From G963664585 sp963664585 (lineage in GTDB: Bacteria > Bacillota > Clostridia > Oscillospirales > Ruminococcaceae): 64,000 bases of DNA. Below, in pieces: positions 44,126-52,907 of the stretch (the stretch's first letter is position 1; every line of letters starts with the position of its first letter). Under the pieces are notes generated by a model. It searched no databases, had not been told where the DNA came from, and worked only from the letters and a program-made list of their open reading frames with translations. The position numbers and the translations under genes are program-made. Where the stretch lies: positions 70,744-134,743 of the forward strand of contig CAXXEO010000019.1 in assembly GCA_963664585.2 (NCBI GenBank), written 5' to 3'.

Positions 44126-44629
44126 TTATTCTTGCGCAGGCTTTTTCATCAATTTAAAGTATAAAACGGCCAATAGAGATGTGACAAACAGGGATGCTGC
44201 AGCGAAAACCACTTTACTGGCTGAAAGTTCTTCTTTACTAACATGACCCTTGTTCATGATTTCCAAATTACTGCAATGGATATCCACGTCTCCTCCATGC
44301 TCGGTGCAGGCTCTAGAGAAGGTACCCGTGATAATAACGGTATCCCCGATATTTCTATAGTCACCAAAGTATGTAATTTTTTTGGCATCCTCAATCTTCA
44401 TCCATATTCCGATTGCATTGCTGCCATCATGAATATTGACCCAGGCATATTTCCCTCTTTCGAGGACCTCGCCAATGGCTTCACCGGTTACGATTACTGT
44501 TTTACCATCCAAAACCATAGCATTCTCGACCAGGTCATTGATTTTGGTCGTATCTGCTGCGTTAACAGGTAAGGTGAAACAAATGGCAACAAAAAGCATT
44601 ATGATGAATGCTTTACAGCGTTTAAACAT
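44126..44629 (-). CDS. Exported, membrane-anchored OB-fold-like protein in the Trk operon
   Basis: 167 residues. Signal peptide MFKRCKAFIIMLFVAICFTLPVNA is followed by an OB-fold-like body (KTVIVTGEAIGEVLERGKYAWVNIHDGSNAIGIWMK, then DTVIITGTFSRAC), and a C-terminal membrane helix (VVFAAASLFVTSLLAVLYF). The body wording resembles nucleic-acid-binding-type OB proteins found outside the membrane. Its start overlaps the end of trkH by about 30 bases, so it belongs to the potassium operon. The role is unknown; a sensor or stabiliser of TrkH is possible. Confidence 0.65.
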   Translation of the reverse strand: MFKRCKAFIIMLFVAICFTLPVNAADTTKINDLVENAMVLDGKTVIVTGEAIGEVLERGKYAWVNIHDGSNAIGIWMKIEDAKKITYFGDYRNIGDTVIITGTFSRACTEHGGDVDIHCSNLEIMNKGHVSKEELSASKVVFAAASLFVTSLLAVLYFKLMKKPAQE

Positions 44630-46140
44630 AGCTTCTTTATTCCTCCGATGATATATCCGATTAATGCAAAAACGGAAAGAAACTCAAGTCTTCCCAGATA
44701 CATCGCGATAATATAATATATTTTTAACAGTGCCGGTGCTGAGGGAGAGGTAATGCCAATGGACAGACCCACATTGCCACTTACTGACGCAGCTTCAAAC
44801 GCGGCGTGTGAAAGCGGATAGCCATAATAAGTACCAATTGCCGTTCCAATTGTAAACATTACTATATAACAGATGATGATTAAAGAGGATGACTTAATGA
44901 CGCTGTCATCCAAAATGAAATCTTTGATATGATGATATTTATATACTTTCTGATTTCTTTCAGAAGAAAGCAGTTTCTTGATATCGGCCATAAGACCTTT
45001 AAATACGATGCCGACTCGCAGCCCTTTGAATCCTCCGGCGGTTGAGCAGGCGGAACCACCGATTAACATAACGATCACCATGATGAATATGCCAAAGTCA
45101 CCCCATTCCAAAGCGAACTGCCTGGCATATATATTCCCTAAGCCTGTTGTCGTATGTGCAGATATTACATTATAAACGACTCGCCTGAAGACAGCAACAG
45201 CATCTGTATAAACGCCAAGCCTTGATAATCCGATGGCAGCAAGTGTAGAGGCCAAAAACGAGGTGATAAAAAGGCTTTGAGTTTCAATATTTTTGATCAT
45301 CTCTTTTTTCTTTCCCTGCCAAATAGCATAGTGCAGGCCGAAGTTAAATGACCCAAGGACAAAAAATACGATTGTTATGATTTCATATACAAAGCTATGG
45401 TAAAACATAATGTTTTGCGACATAGGGGCAAAACCGCCGGTGCTCCAGCTGGATTCAAAAATATAGAGTCCATGAAATAACGCTGACAAAGGATTTAATC
45501 CGATGGCCATTCCGGCAACCCAAAACGCCGTTGTCCCAACTGCCAAATAAATCATGCTGATTTTCCAGATGATTCTGGCCGTGCCTTTTACATTAGGAAC
45601 AAGCTCTATATCCTTTCCTTCGCCTACATAGAATTTATAGGCACCCGCGGTGTTTTTAATTAAGAATGTCAGCGCAAGTACAACCATCCCCTGCCCGCCG
45701 ATAAAGGTGAGCATATGGCGCCACATGTTGAGCCCCTGGGATATGTGGTCTAAATCTTGGGTTAAAACAAGACCGGTTGTTGTGAAACCGCTCATGACAT
45801 CGAAACAGGCGTCCAGAAAAGAATTGATATGCCCGCTCAGCATGTAAGGAATTGCGCACAACATCATAAGTACGACCCATGATAATGAAGCTACGACAAA
45901 ACCATGTTTCCATTGGACATAAACTTTGTTTTCACGGGTATTTCTGCCCGCTATAATCATGACAAGGCCCAATGTCATTGAAACAGACAAGCTGATGACA
46001 AAATCAAAAAACGGGTTCCATTCTCCAAGAGAAAGAGACGTAAGCATGGGAATGAGCATTAAAAATGCGATACCTATAACGATATACCCTGTATAATAGA
46101 AAACTACCAAAACATCTGTCCAACGAGATTTATTCTTCAT
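44599..46140 (-). CDS. trkH: Potassium uptake protein TrkH/KtrB family
   Basis: 513 residues with four repeated M1-P-M2 units. P-loop filter sequences include SGFTTTGL near residue 116, STGGFAPM near 236, HTTTGLGN near 326 and the final SGNVGLSIG near 453. It is the translocating subunit for K+ (with Na+ or H+). Two TrkA-type proteins are encoded upstream on the same strand. The ATG lies six bases after GGTGAG, right after the stop of a 34-residue frame. Confidence 0.92.
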   Translation of the reverse strand: MKNKSRWTDVLVVFYYTGYIVIGIAFLMLIPMLTSLSLGEWNPFFDFVISLSVSMTLGLVMIIAGRNTRENKVYVQWKHGFVVASLSWVVLMMLCAIPYMLSGHINSFLDACFDVMSGFTTTGLVLTQDLDHISQGLNMWRHMLTFIGGQGMVVLALTFLIKNTAGAYKFYVGEGKDIELVPNVKGTARIIWKISMIYLAVGTTAFWVAGMAIGLNPLSALFHGLYIFESSWSTGGFAPMSQNIMFYHSFVYEIITIVFFVLGSFNFGLHYAIWQGKKKEMIKNIETQSLFITSFLASTLAAIGLSRLGVYTDAVAVFRRVVYNVISAHTTTGLGNIYARQFALEWGDFGIFIMVIVMLIGGSACSTAGGFKGLRVGIVFKGLMADIKKLLSSERNQKVYKYHHIKDFILDDSVIKSSSLIIICYIVMFTIGTAIGTYYGYPLSHAAFEAASVSGNVGLSIGITSPSAPALLKIYYIIAMYLGRLEFLSVFALIGYIIGGIKKLCLNAVKHSS

Positions 46141-46146
46141 ATATTC

Positions 46147-46251
46147 TCACCGCATGATCACGATCGTCACAGCAAATAAGATGCCCACATAGCCGACCAT
46201 GTAAAGTATTTCAAGAATGAGTCCCCAAATTTCATTTTTATAGATGTGCAC
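46147..46251 (-). CDS. Candidate 34-residue membrane microprotein of the Trk operon
   Basis: A GTG nine bases after AAGGGAG opens a frame that overlaps the trkA stop by 14 bases and ends six bases before trkH. The product MHIYKNEIWGLILEILYM followed by VGYVGILFAVTIVIMR has a single C-terminal helix. Its position and translation coupling recall KdpF-like small subunits. No homologue is recognised. Confidence 0.5.
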   Translation of the reverse strand: MHIYKNEIWGLILEILYMVGYVGILFAVTIVIMR

Positions 46252-46918
46252 GATGGTGGTCTCCCTTTCTCAAATGCTTTTTTAGCTCTGCTAAAACAGT
46301 TTTGTTTGTAATGATGAGCATGTTATCATCTTTTAATATTTGCGTATTTCCTCTTGGGTAAATGACCTTCTCATCCCGCAAGATGGATGCAATCACGCAC
46401 TCCGCAGGCAGAACCAGATCCTTTATATAACAATCGCGCCAATGATTTGATTCGTTGATCGTGATTTCAACTAAGATCATAGACCCGCGGTCCAGCACCT
46501 GAACAATCCTGTAATCATCTTTATCAAACTCATATTCAATCAGATTCGCGATGACCTCAGTGCTGCAAACGGTTTTATCGACGCCCAAGGCCTTAAACAT
46601 GCTTATGTTTTTGGGGTTGTTGACTCTTGCAATTGTTTTATTTATGTCAAAATTAGCTTTGGCTATTTCGCAGATGACCAGGTTTTTTTCGTCTGTCCCC
46701 GTAACCGCAGCGATGACCTCGGCATCCTCGATGCCGGCATCCTTAAGAACTTCGGGGTCTGTTCCGTCACCACATATAATATCGGCGTCGATGTCTTCAG
46801 CGATTTTATTACAGGCGCTTTGATCTTCCTCAACGAGTACAACTTCATAGCCTCTATCGTGAAGGGTTTTTAACAAAAAATAGCCTACTTTTCCGCCGCC
46901 AATAATTATTGATTTCAT
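46238..46918 (-). CDS. trkA: TrkA-type K+ gating protein with RCK-N and RCK-C
   Basis: 226 residues. Rossmann motif GGGKVGYFLLKTLHDRGYEVVLVEED (8-33), then DADIICGDGTDPEVLKDAGIEDAEVIAAVTGTDEKN, and a C-terminal RCK-C region (AECVIASILRDEKVIYPRGNTQILKDDNMLII). It binds NAD(H)/ATP and gates TrkH. It overlaps the preceding gene by ATGA. Confidence 0.92.
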   Translation of the reverse strand: MKSIIIGGGKVGYFLLKTLHDRGYEVVLVEEDQSACNKIAEDIDADIICGDGTDPEVLKDAGIEDAEVIAAVTGTDEKNLVICEIAKANFDINKTIARVNNPKNISMFKALGVDKTVCSTEVIANLIEYEFDKDDYRIVQVLDRGSMILVEITINESNHWRDCYIKDLVLPAECVIASILRDEKVIYPRGNTQILKDDNMLIITNKTVLAELKKHLRKGDHHRAHL

Positions 46919-47319
46919 ATTGTATCCTCGATCCTGCTTACCAAAATATCAACGCCAAGGCGCGTAGGATTAATCGTTTCGATTCCGAGCTTTTCATAAA
47001 TAAATTTTTTGTTTGGTTTACAAATTCTTGCGATAATTCGCGGCACTTTGAATATTTTTTGCGCGATCAAAGAAACCGTAATGTTGATATTGTCATCAGA
47101 CGTTACGGACATGATGAAATCTGCATGTTCAATCCCAGCTTCAATCAGAATGTCGTTGTCAAATTCAATTCCTTTGACTTTTATACCATTAAAACCGCTG
47201 CCTAAGATGCTCAATCTCCCGCTGTCACGGTCAATGATAGTCACATCATGGCCGGCATCAGATAGCTCCTGCGCCAAAGTACTGCCTAGCCTTCCACAGC
47301 CAATAATAATTATGTACAT
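46915..47319 (-). CDS. Short TrkA-N domain protein
   Basis: 134 residues, only the Rossmann half: GCGRLGSTLAQELSDAGHDVTIIDRDSGRLSILG, then SVTSDDNINITVSLIAQKIF. It has no RCK-C part. It probably pairs with the full-length TrkA encoded next, giving an uneven gating ring, and is first gene of the Trk operon. Confidence 0.87.
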   Translation of the reverse strand: MYIIIIGCGRLGSTLAQELSDAGHDVTIIDRDSGRLSILGSGFNGIKVKGIEFDNDILIEAGIEHADFIMSVTSDDNINITVSLIAQKIFKVPRIIARICKPNKKFIYEKLGIETINPTRLGVDILVSRIEDTI

Positions 47320-47656
47320 AGTTACCTCTCAAAACTCATGATTGATTTTTCTTGCTACACCCCAAATATCTGATATGATATGGGGGATTTTAATATTTTT
47401 TATTTTTCTGAGTACTAATGTTAGCGAAGATGATTTGCTGTATGTATATAATCATCAATTAGTGCTCCGGATTTGTCGTACATATAAAATGTAACATAAC
47501 AAATATAAAGATGGTGTTAAGAAAAGCAGCAAGGTATAAATTTGTTATTAAGATGGTGACTTTCACTGAACACTTCAATATTTTTGAAATTAACTGTTCT
47601 CATCAGAACGGCGTCCTCTTGATTTTTTGGCATTACGCGATCCACTTTTACCCTAA
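47320..47656. other. Gene-free stretch upstream of the Trk operon
   Basis: AT-rich, must hold the Trk promoter on the minus strand. I looked for the c-di-AMP (ydaO) riboswitch motif often found before potassium genes and did not see it. The stretch ends at a family A element start at 47657. Confidence 0.4.
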
Positions 47657-47667
47657 TATAGTCAATT

Positions 47668-48720
47668 GCTACATTGTAAAATGAAATGCGACAGAAAAAA
47701 GATAGCCCAAGGCAGCCAAAACGTGTAGAATAGAGTTTGCAACAACAACATTCACACAAGGAGGCAGCCATGAGCCACCACCATTTTACAACATTCGAAC
47801 GAGGAAAGATAGAGGAACTCCGTCAAATCGGATATACGACCCGGAAAATCGCATCACGTCTGGGATGTCACCACAGCAGTATTGCTAGAGAATTGAAACG
47901 TTTTTACGGTGCCCGAGCGTATAACGCAGAAGAAGCACAACTGGATTACCAGAAGAAACGGCACAACAGCAAACCTCAAGGGAAATGGAACGAGGAGTTG
48001 TGCGCAGCTGTGGCAGAAAAGCTGAAAGAGACCTGGTCGCCAGAACAAATATCACATACCGTTACTTCAAGCCAACTGAGCTTTAAAACAATATACAACT
48101 GGCTTTATGCCGGACGACTGAACGGACTCACCGCAGATGTGCTGCGCCGTAATGGAAAAAAGAGAAGCTGTAAAAATCTTGCGCATTATGCTCGTGGTAC
48201 TTCTATCCACAAGAGACCCAAAGAGGTATATACCAGAGAAACATTTGGGCATTGGGAACTTGATACGGTGGTTTTCTCTAGGGGTTCCAGCGGTTGCTTG
48301 GCCACCTTTGTGGAACGAAAAACAAGGTTCTATACAGCCCTTCCCATTCCTGATCGAACGGCAGCTTCCATGGAAGCTGCAATCAAGCACCTGCACACTT
48401 TATTGCCACAAGGCACATTCAAAACAGCAACAACAGATCGTGGCGGTGAATTTGCCTGTTATGATGTAATCCAGAAAGATCTAGGCTTAACTCTTTATTT
48501 CGCTGATCCATATTGTCCGCATCAGAGAGGAAGCAATGAGTACGGTAACGGTTTGCTCAGAGAGTTCTTTCCGAAAGGTACTGTTCTGTCCACTGTTTCT
48601 CATCAAAACCTGTCTTCTTCTCTTCTGCTTATAAACAATAGACCCCGAAAATGTCTTAATTGGAATACACCTTCCCAGCTCTTTCTACTCGAACTGTCGC
48701 ATTTGGCTTGACAATGTAGC
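47668..48720 (+). mobile_element. IS30-family insertion sequence, copy 3
   Basis: 1053 bp, opposite orientation to the other two copies. Ends GCTACATTGT and ACAATGTAGC. It is inserted 11 bases into a family A element. Confidence 0.93.
47770..48711 (+). CDS. IS30-family transposase, copy 3
   Basis: 313 residues, intact DDE triad. It differs from copies 1 and 2 at several positions (SIHKRPKE, VFSRGSSG, YTALPIP). These are conservative, and the gene should be functional. It is the most diverged of the three. Confidence 0.93.
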   Translation: MSHHHFTTFERGKIEELRQIGYTTRKIASRLGCHHSSIARELKRFYGARAYNAEEAQLDYQKKRHNSKPQGKWNEELCAAVAEKLKETWSPEQISHTVTSSQLSFKTIYNWLYAGRLNGLTADVLRRNGKKRSCKNLAHYARGTSIHKRPKEVYTRETFGHWELDTVVFSRGSSGCLATFVERKTRFYTALPIPDRTAASMEAAIKHLHTLLPQGTFKTATTDRGGEFACYDVIQKDLGLTLYFADPYCPHQRGSNEYGNGLLREFFPKGTVLSTVSHQNLSSSLLLINNRPRKCLNWNTPSQLFLLELSHLA

Positions 48721-48870
48721 AATTAACTTAAAAACTGGCTATATATAAAGCATCATTTTCTTTCCCCGCCTTCGGCGGGGAAAGAAAATATAAGATTGTT
48801 TTCAAGTTAATCGACTATAGTTATCATGTAATAATTATAAAGGTGAAAGTAAAAATACGATGGTATGATA

Positions 48871-48933
48871 ATGTGCAGCGCCGTTTTGTTGAATGATGTT
48901 ATATACACCTTTCAACAAAACGGCGCTGCACAT
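48871..48933. repeat. Large perfect inverted repeat, possible terminator
   Basis: Two 23-base arms (left begins ATGTGCAGCGCCG) are perfectly complementary with a 17-base loop. It lies about 67 bases beyond the stop of the minus-strand MarR gene and may end that transcript, but no T-run follows on either strand. Confidence 0.6.
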
Positions 48934-48999
48934 GGTATGTTTATAAATGAATGATTATTTAAAAAGCGGCTAATGGTGTATCATACACACATATAGTCC

Positions 49000-49482
49000 C
49001 TATGATTTCGAATCATTAAAAGACTCAAACCGTTCCAGTATTAGATTGAGACTGTCCAAAAATTGGGTGAATCTTTCAAGCGGAATTCCGTTTAGGACTT
49101 CCAACCAAAGATTTACGTTGTTGTTTAGGTTTTGCTGAACAATCTGTTCGCCACTGGGAGTAAGATATAGTTTATTAAAACGGCGGTCGCTTTCATTAGC
49201 TTCCCTAATGATAAAGCCTTTCGGCTCGAGATTGTGCAACATGCGCGAAATGGTTGCTTTGTCCATTGCGATGAATTCTGCCAGTTGATTTTGATTGATT
49301 CCCGGGAAGTGGTATATATTGATCAAAATAACCGATTGTAAATCAGTAATTCCCATGCCCTTAAGTCGTTCGCCGATCATTTCATATTGCTTTCTAAAAA
49401 GGCGGGCAAGGACTTTTCCGACCTCTTCGATTGTTTGCCGTTCTGCGTCATCGGTTGAAAAAACCGATCTAATTTCACGCAT
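49000..49482 (-). CDS. MarR-family transcriptional regulator
   Basis: 160 residues. Winged helix with NQNQLAEFIAMDKATISRMLHNLEPKGFIIREANESDRRFNKLYLT (about 60-110) and flanking dimer helices. It is divergent from the ferritin-like gene at 49693, a plausible target. AAAGGAG lies 11 bases before the ATG, a long spacing. Confidence 0.85.
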   Translation of the reverse strand: MREIRSVFSTDDAERQTIEEVGKVLARLFRKQYEMIGERLKGMGITDLQSVILINIYHFPGINQNQLAEFIAMDKATISRMLHNLEPKGFIIREANESDRRFNKLYLTPSGEQIVQQNLNNNVNLWLEVLNGIPLERFTQFLDSLNLILERFESFNDSKS

Positions 49483-49692
49483 GCTGCTGCCAACTCCTTT
49501 GAATATGCATTTTTATCAATAATTATAACATTATTTTTGCACATGGAAAGATGATTTAGTGTAAAAAAATAAATATTTTCTAACTCACTTGTGACAAGCG
49601 GTTATGCGAAAGGAGAAAGGACACAAAATGACGTGGACATATCGATATTCATATACTGATAGTAACCATGGCAACAGAAAGAGGGAATAATT

Positions 49693-50094
49693 TTGGAAAT
49701 GACAACGGCACAAAAGCTTCAAATGTACATTAATGCTGAATTGGGTGATGCTGCACTTTATAGAGAGCTGTCTAAAAGTGCAAACGATGAAACCGACAAG
49801 AATCTGCTGCTAGAGTTCGCGGAAGATGAACAGTCCCATGCTGATGAGTTCAAACGTATTTACAGTATGATGACCGGGGGAAGCTACAACCCGATTGTGA
49901 CGCCGCCGGTGATTAACCATCCGTTTGAAGAAATTCTTCGAGAAAGGGTTCTAGACGAAAGCGGTGATTTTAGAAAATATGGTGAACAATATATTCTGAC
50001 AGATAAAAACAATATATTAAAGAATGCTTATTATAGAGCACGAACGGATGAAAACGTACATGCATTGAGACTGCTCTACATGCTCAGTAAATAG
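49693..50094 (+). CDS. Ferritin-like/rubrerythrin-like di-iron protein
   Basis: 133 residues, four-helix bundle. Iron-ligand pattern: E in INAELGDAALYREL, EDEQSHADEF (ExxH near 46-51), and ENVHALRLLYM (second ExxH near the end). No rubredoxin tail. A TTG start seven bases after GAGGG is used; an ATG two codons later is possible. It likely scavenges peroxide or holds iron in an anaerobe. It is preceded by a divergent MarR gene. Confidence 0.82.
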   Translation: MEMTTAQKLQMYINAELGDAALYRELSKSANDETDKNLLLEFAEDEQSHADEFKRIYSMMTGGSYNPIVTPPVINHPFEEILRERVLDESGDFRKYGEQYILTDKNNILKNAYYRARTDENVHALRLLYMLSK

Positions 50095-50107
50095 TACTGC
50101 AAATCGA

Positions 50108-50138
50108 AACAGTCAAGGTATTGCCTTGACTGTTTTCA
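50108..50138 (+). terminator. Terminator after the ferritin-like gene
   Basis: AACAGTCAAGG and CCTTGACTGTT perfect arms, 5-base loop, then TTTC. Confidence 0.85.
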
Positions 50139-50599
50139 TAATTTATTGATCTATGCTCTGTGCTGTATGAGAGATATTTGTTTTACCATGTTTGCAAACT
50201 CATACATAGATCTCGCATTGGCATTTGAACGAATTTATACCCTGTCTGCTTAGTCCCTTCGGCAGAAGGCTCTCAAATAGTCATTATCCTTTGGAAAAGC
50301 CTTTGGCGGTAACGATATTTTTATGTTTTTTAAGTGATTGTCATATTTCTTGAAGTCGTTTGATATTTGTTTATACGAGTACTATAATAAAAGCGTATGT
50401 GTAAAGAGTTTCGGTTCGAGAACATGTACTCTTGATGGAAAACGCAACTGCAAAGTATGCAAATGGATTGAGGTTCTAATTAATGCTTTTCATTATCATA
50501 TGAATCTCAAAGTGAAATACTAGGTGTCACATCAGACCGCAAGAAGTGAAGGATATCCTTTTTCATCATAACGCAAGTTAAAATGGTTGGAGTGACGTA
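50139..50599. other. Gene-free stretch upstream of the membrane LuxR gene
   Basis: A 60-codon open frame lies here but has no ribosome binding site and unusual composition, so it is not called. No repeat of families A or B is present. Confidence 0.4.
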
Positions 50600-52057
50600 A
50601 TGATCAATTTAAAATTATTAAAGAATTCCGTTCCCACAAAACCATTAGTGAATGATAATGTCATCAATATCAAAGGACTAAGAAAACAAAACACACCTTA
50701 CTTTTTGATATGGATCGTTTACTACGCTTGGGTGGTTGCCTTCGCGACATGGTGGACGGCATCACCGTTAACTGAAAATGTTTTTGGTACAGGACTAAGA
50801 AGCTTACTGCATTTTGTAAATTTATTCTCCTCTGCACTTTTTATTTTAATTATACAAAAAGAATGGTTCAATAAAACTGCCCGCATCGGGGCGGTGCTGA
50901 TTATTATTGGGATGTGTACGTTTTTGACGGCATCAAGCGCCCCGATTAAATTGGCTGGTGCTGTTTTAATCGGAGTTTCTCTTGGCTGTGTAAATGCCAG
51001 CATTTTAATGCCGTTTGTTTTTGCTCTTAATAATACCGAGAAATTATATGCGGTTGTCGGCAGTAATGTATTAATCAATATGATTTCTCTTTGCGGTGAG
51101 GGTGCGGCAGGAGTTTTAAACCATAGCGGAAGTGAACTACTTTTGTCCTTTGCCATACTGCTTATTGCTCTTAGTTCGATCTTGTTTTTTAAGACAGATT
51201 GTGTCTCTGACAATTTGAATGACAGTATCCCGCATAAAATTCCAACCAGAATCTACTTAACTTTATTTTTTAATTGTGTATTTGCTATACTCTGTAAAGG
51301 CGCGGGCAAAGGAGTTCTCAATATTGCCGCAGCAAGCTCGTCCCTCCCGGTTTTAATGTGGTACGATCTTGGAGGTCTAGCGGGTTGTCTGATCTTTATT
51401 GCCATTTATGGGCTTTCCAGAAAGAGTATTCATCTGGCCTGGAATATTACCTTCGGCAGTTTAGCAATGGGGCTTTTGTGCAATGCTTTTGCTGCATATA
51501 CTGAGGGTCTGGCCGTGGCATTTGCCATTTTGCTGGGCATTGGAAGCACAATAGGCATGATTAACATGTACTATATACTTGGTGTAATCGGCAAAAAATA
51601 TAACAGTGTACATTATCTGAAGCTGTCTATCTGTTTCATTGGTATTTGTGGCGGCGTATCCGGTGTCGCAGTGGGAAATTTGATTAACACCATTAACACT
51701 TTTCAAATATCTATTATTGCCTCCATAATTTCTGTGGCTGTAATGTTGCTGTTTTTGATCCTTTCACCCGTGCTGGCACAAACATATTATGACGATGAAT
51801 GGGCAAAGGACAGTGAAAAAACCGAAATTGATAATGATCATCTTTACCTATTTAAGAAATATCATTTGAGTTCACGGGAAATAGAAGTATGTAAGCTGCT
51901 TTTACAAGGTTATACGCTTCGTCAGATATCGGCTATGCTTTCCATAGCCTACTCTACGGCTAATACACATTACACCTCTCTTTACCGCAAACTGGGCATC
52001 AATAGCCGTACCGAATTATTGCTGCATTTTAAGGATTATAAGATTAATCAAGTTTAA
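50600..52057 (+). CDS. Membrane-bound LuxR-type regulator with MFS-like sensor
   Basis: 485 residues. About 12 hydrophobic segments (residues 35-395) form a transporter-like sensor without obvious substrate motifs, followed by a C-terminal GerE/LuxR helix-turn-helix (LSSREIEVCKLLLQGYTLRQISAMLSIAYSTANTHYTSLYRKLGINSRTELL, about 420-475). Such proteins are frequent in anaerobic gut bacteria and in some Clostridia. Start has GGAG seven bases before the ATG. The short LuxR protein 400 bases downstream shares the YSTANTHxTSxYxKLG core, suggesting common target sites. Confidence 0.85.
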   Translation: MINLKLLKNSVPTKPLVNDNVINIKGLRKQNTPYFLIWIVYYAWVVAFATWWTASPLTENVFGTGLRSLLHFVNLFSSALFILIIQKEWFNKTARIGAVLIIIGMCTFLTASSAPIKLAGAVLIGVSLGCVNASILMPFVFALNNTEKLYAVVGSNVLINMISLCGEGAAGVLNHSGSELLLSFAILLIALSSILFFKTDCVSDNLNDSIPHKIPTRIYLTLFFNCVFAILCKGAGKGVLNIAAASSSLPVLMWYDLGGLAGCLIFIAIYGLSRKSIHLAWNITFGSLAMGLLCNAFAAYTEGLAVAFAILLGIGSTIGMINMYYILGVIGKKYNSVHYLKLSICFIGICGGVSGVAVGNLINTINTFQISIIASIISVAVMLLFLILSPVLAQTYYDDEWAKDSEKTEIDNDHLYLFKKYHLSSREIEVCKLLLQGYTLRQISAMLSIAYSTANTHYTSLYRKLGINSRTELLLHFKDYKINQV

Positions 52058-52059
52058 AA

Positions 52060-52169
52060 CTAGTACAATGCAACATCTTAAGCTTGTATATTTCCCCGCC
52101 GTCGGTGGGAGAATATACAAGAACATTTAACCCATTGTCATATAAGATTTAGATATTACAAGGTACTAG
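52060..52169 (+). repeat. Family B palindromic element, copy 1
   Basis: 110 bp from CTAGTACAATGCAACATC to ACAAGGTACTAG, with an internal hairpin CTTGTATA...TATACAAG around a GC-rich centre. It begins just 3 bases after the LuxR stop. Confidence 0.8.
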
Positions 52170-52253
52170 ATCTTTTTTAACTTTTGTTCTCCACGCCTGA
52201 GATAGGGGAAACAGGTAAAGGAAACTTGATTGACTTGTGATTTGAATGAAAGC

Positions 52254-52291
52254 AAACAGCGTCTCATTAGAACTAATGAGGCGCTGTTTTT
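52254..52291 (+). terminator. Terminator after the membrane LuxR gene
   Basis: AACAGCGTCTCATTAG and CTAATGAGGCGCTGTT pair with one G-U, short loop, followed by TTTTT. Confidence 0.85.
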
Positions 52292-52357
52292 ATGCCCTCA
52301 TGTAAGTTAATGAATAGACGACTTATACTAAATCCTGTTTAATAGCAATATATTCTT

Positions 52358-52394
52358 GTCTCTGTCCCCCATTGCAGGCGGGGAAAACAGAGAC
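52358..52394. repeat. Dispersed GC hairpin
   Basis: GTCTCTGTCCCCC and GGGGAAAACAGAGAC arms around ATTGCAGGC; related in core to the hairpin at 26175. Between B copy 1 and the small LuxR gene. Confidence 0.5.
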
Positions 52395-52460
52395 GGTATC
52401 ATCGTTTAATTCAGGTTCTGTCAACATAAGCTTAATCTACACAGTACAGGAGGTGAAACA

Positions 52461-52826
52461 ATGACCTTATTTGAAAAACTCAAAAAAATACTAACCCCGG
52501 GATGTAAACAACAAAGCGACGGATGCGTAGCTGGCCCGAATCCCCTTAGTGATCCCGACTGGACGTTTGATGAGCGAAAGACGTTAATTCTGACTCGGAA
52601 TTATAAACAAAAACAGGTTAATTCTTTAACTTCACGCGAGCATGAACTCTATCTTTTGCTTTTAGAGGGTTTTACCTTGAAAGAATGTACAAAACAGCTT
52701 TCAGTCAAATATTCTACAGCCAATACGCATATAACATCAATTTATAAAAAACTAGGGGTGAGTTCAAAATCTGAGTTAATTATCAATTACCGCAACATAC
52801 ATAGAGAAAACGATCAAAGTCCCTAA
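52461..52826 (+). CDS. Short LuxR-type DNA-binding protein
   Basis: 121 residues. The N-terminal 50 residues carry no domain I recognise. The C-terminal LuxR helix-turn-helix (LTSREHELYLLLLEGFTLKECTKQLSVKYSTANTHITSIYKKLGVSSKSELI, about 56-108) parallels the membrane LuxR protein upstream. AGGAGG precedes the ATG. A lipoprotein gene follows 81 bases later, possibly regulated with it. Confidence 0.83.
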   Translation: MTLFEKLKKILTPGCKQQSDGCVAGPNPLSDPDWTFDERKTLILTRNYKQKQVNSLTSREHELYLLLLEGFTLKECTKQLSVKYSTANTHITSIYKKLGVSSKSELIINYRNIHRENDQSP

Positions 52827-52907
52827 TAAACCATGCGTCAAGGAAACAAGAGCATGCAAACACGAGATTATTTGACAATAATCGTTATATTTTAGGAGGA
52901 AAACTCA

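Larger units (their letters stand above)
47657..48819 (+). repeat. Family A element, copy 10, split by IS30
   Basis: TATAGTCAATT at 47657-47667, then IS30 copy 3, then AATTAACTTAAAAACTGGC at 48721 through to GACTATA at 48819. AATT is present on both sides of the IS as a 4-bp duplication. The central hairpin is slightly altered (TTTCCCCGCC). Confidence 0.88.

Noticed and set aside
47320..47656. c-di-AMP riboswitch before the Trk operon
   Set aside because: Expected conserved motif blocks of the ydaO class were not found on the minus strand.
50338..50523. A 61-codon frame upstream of the membrane LuxR gene
   Set aside because: No ribosome binding site and unusual amino acid composition.
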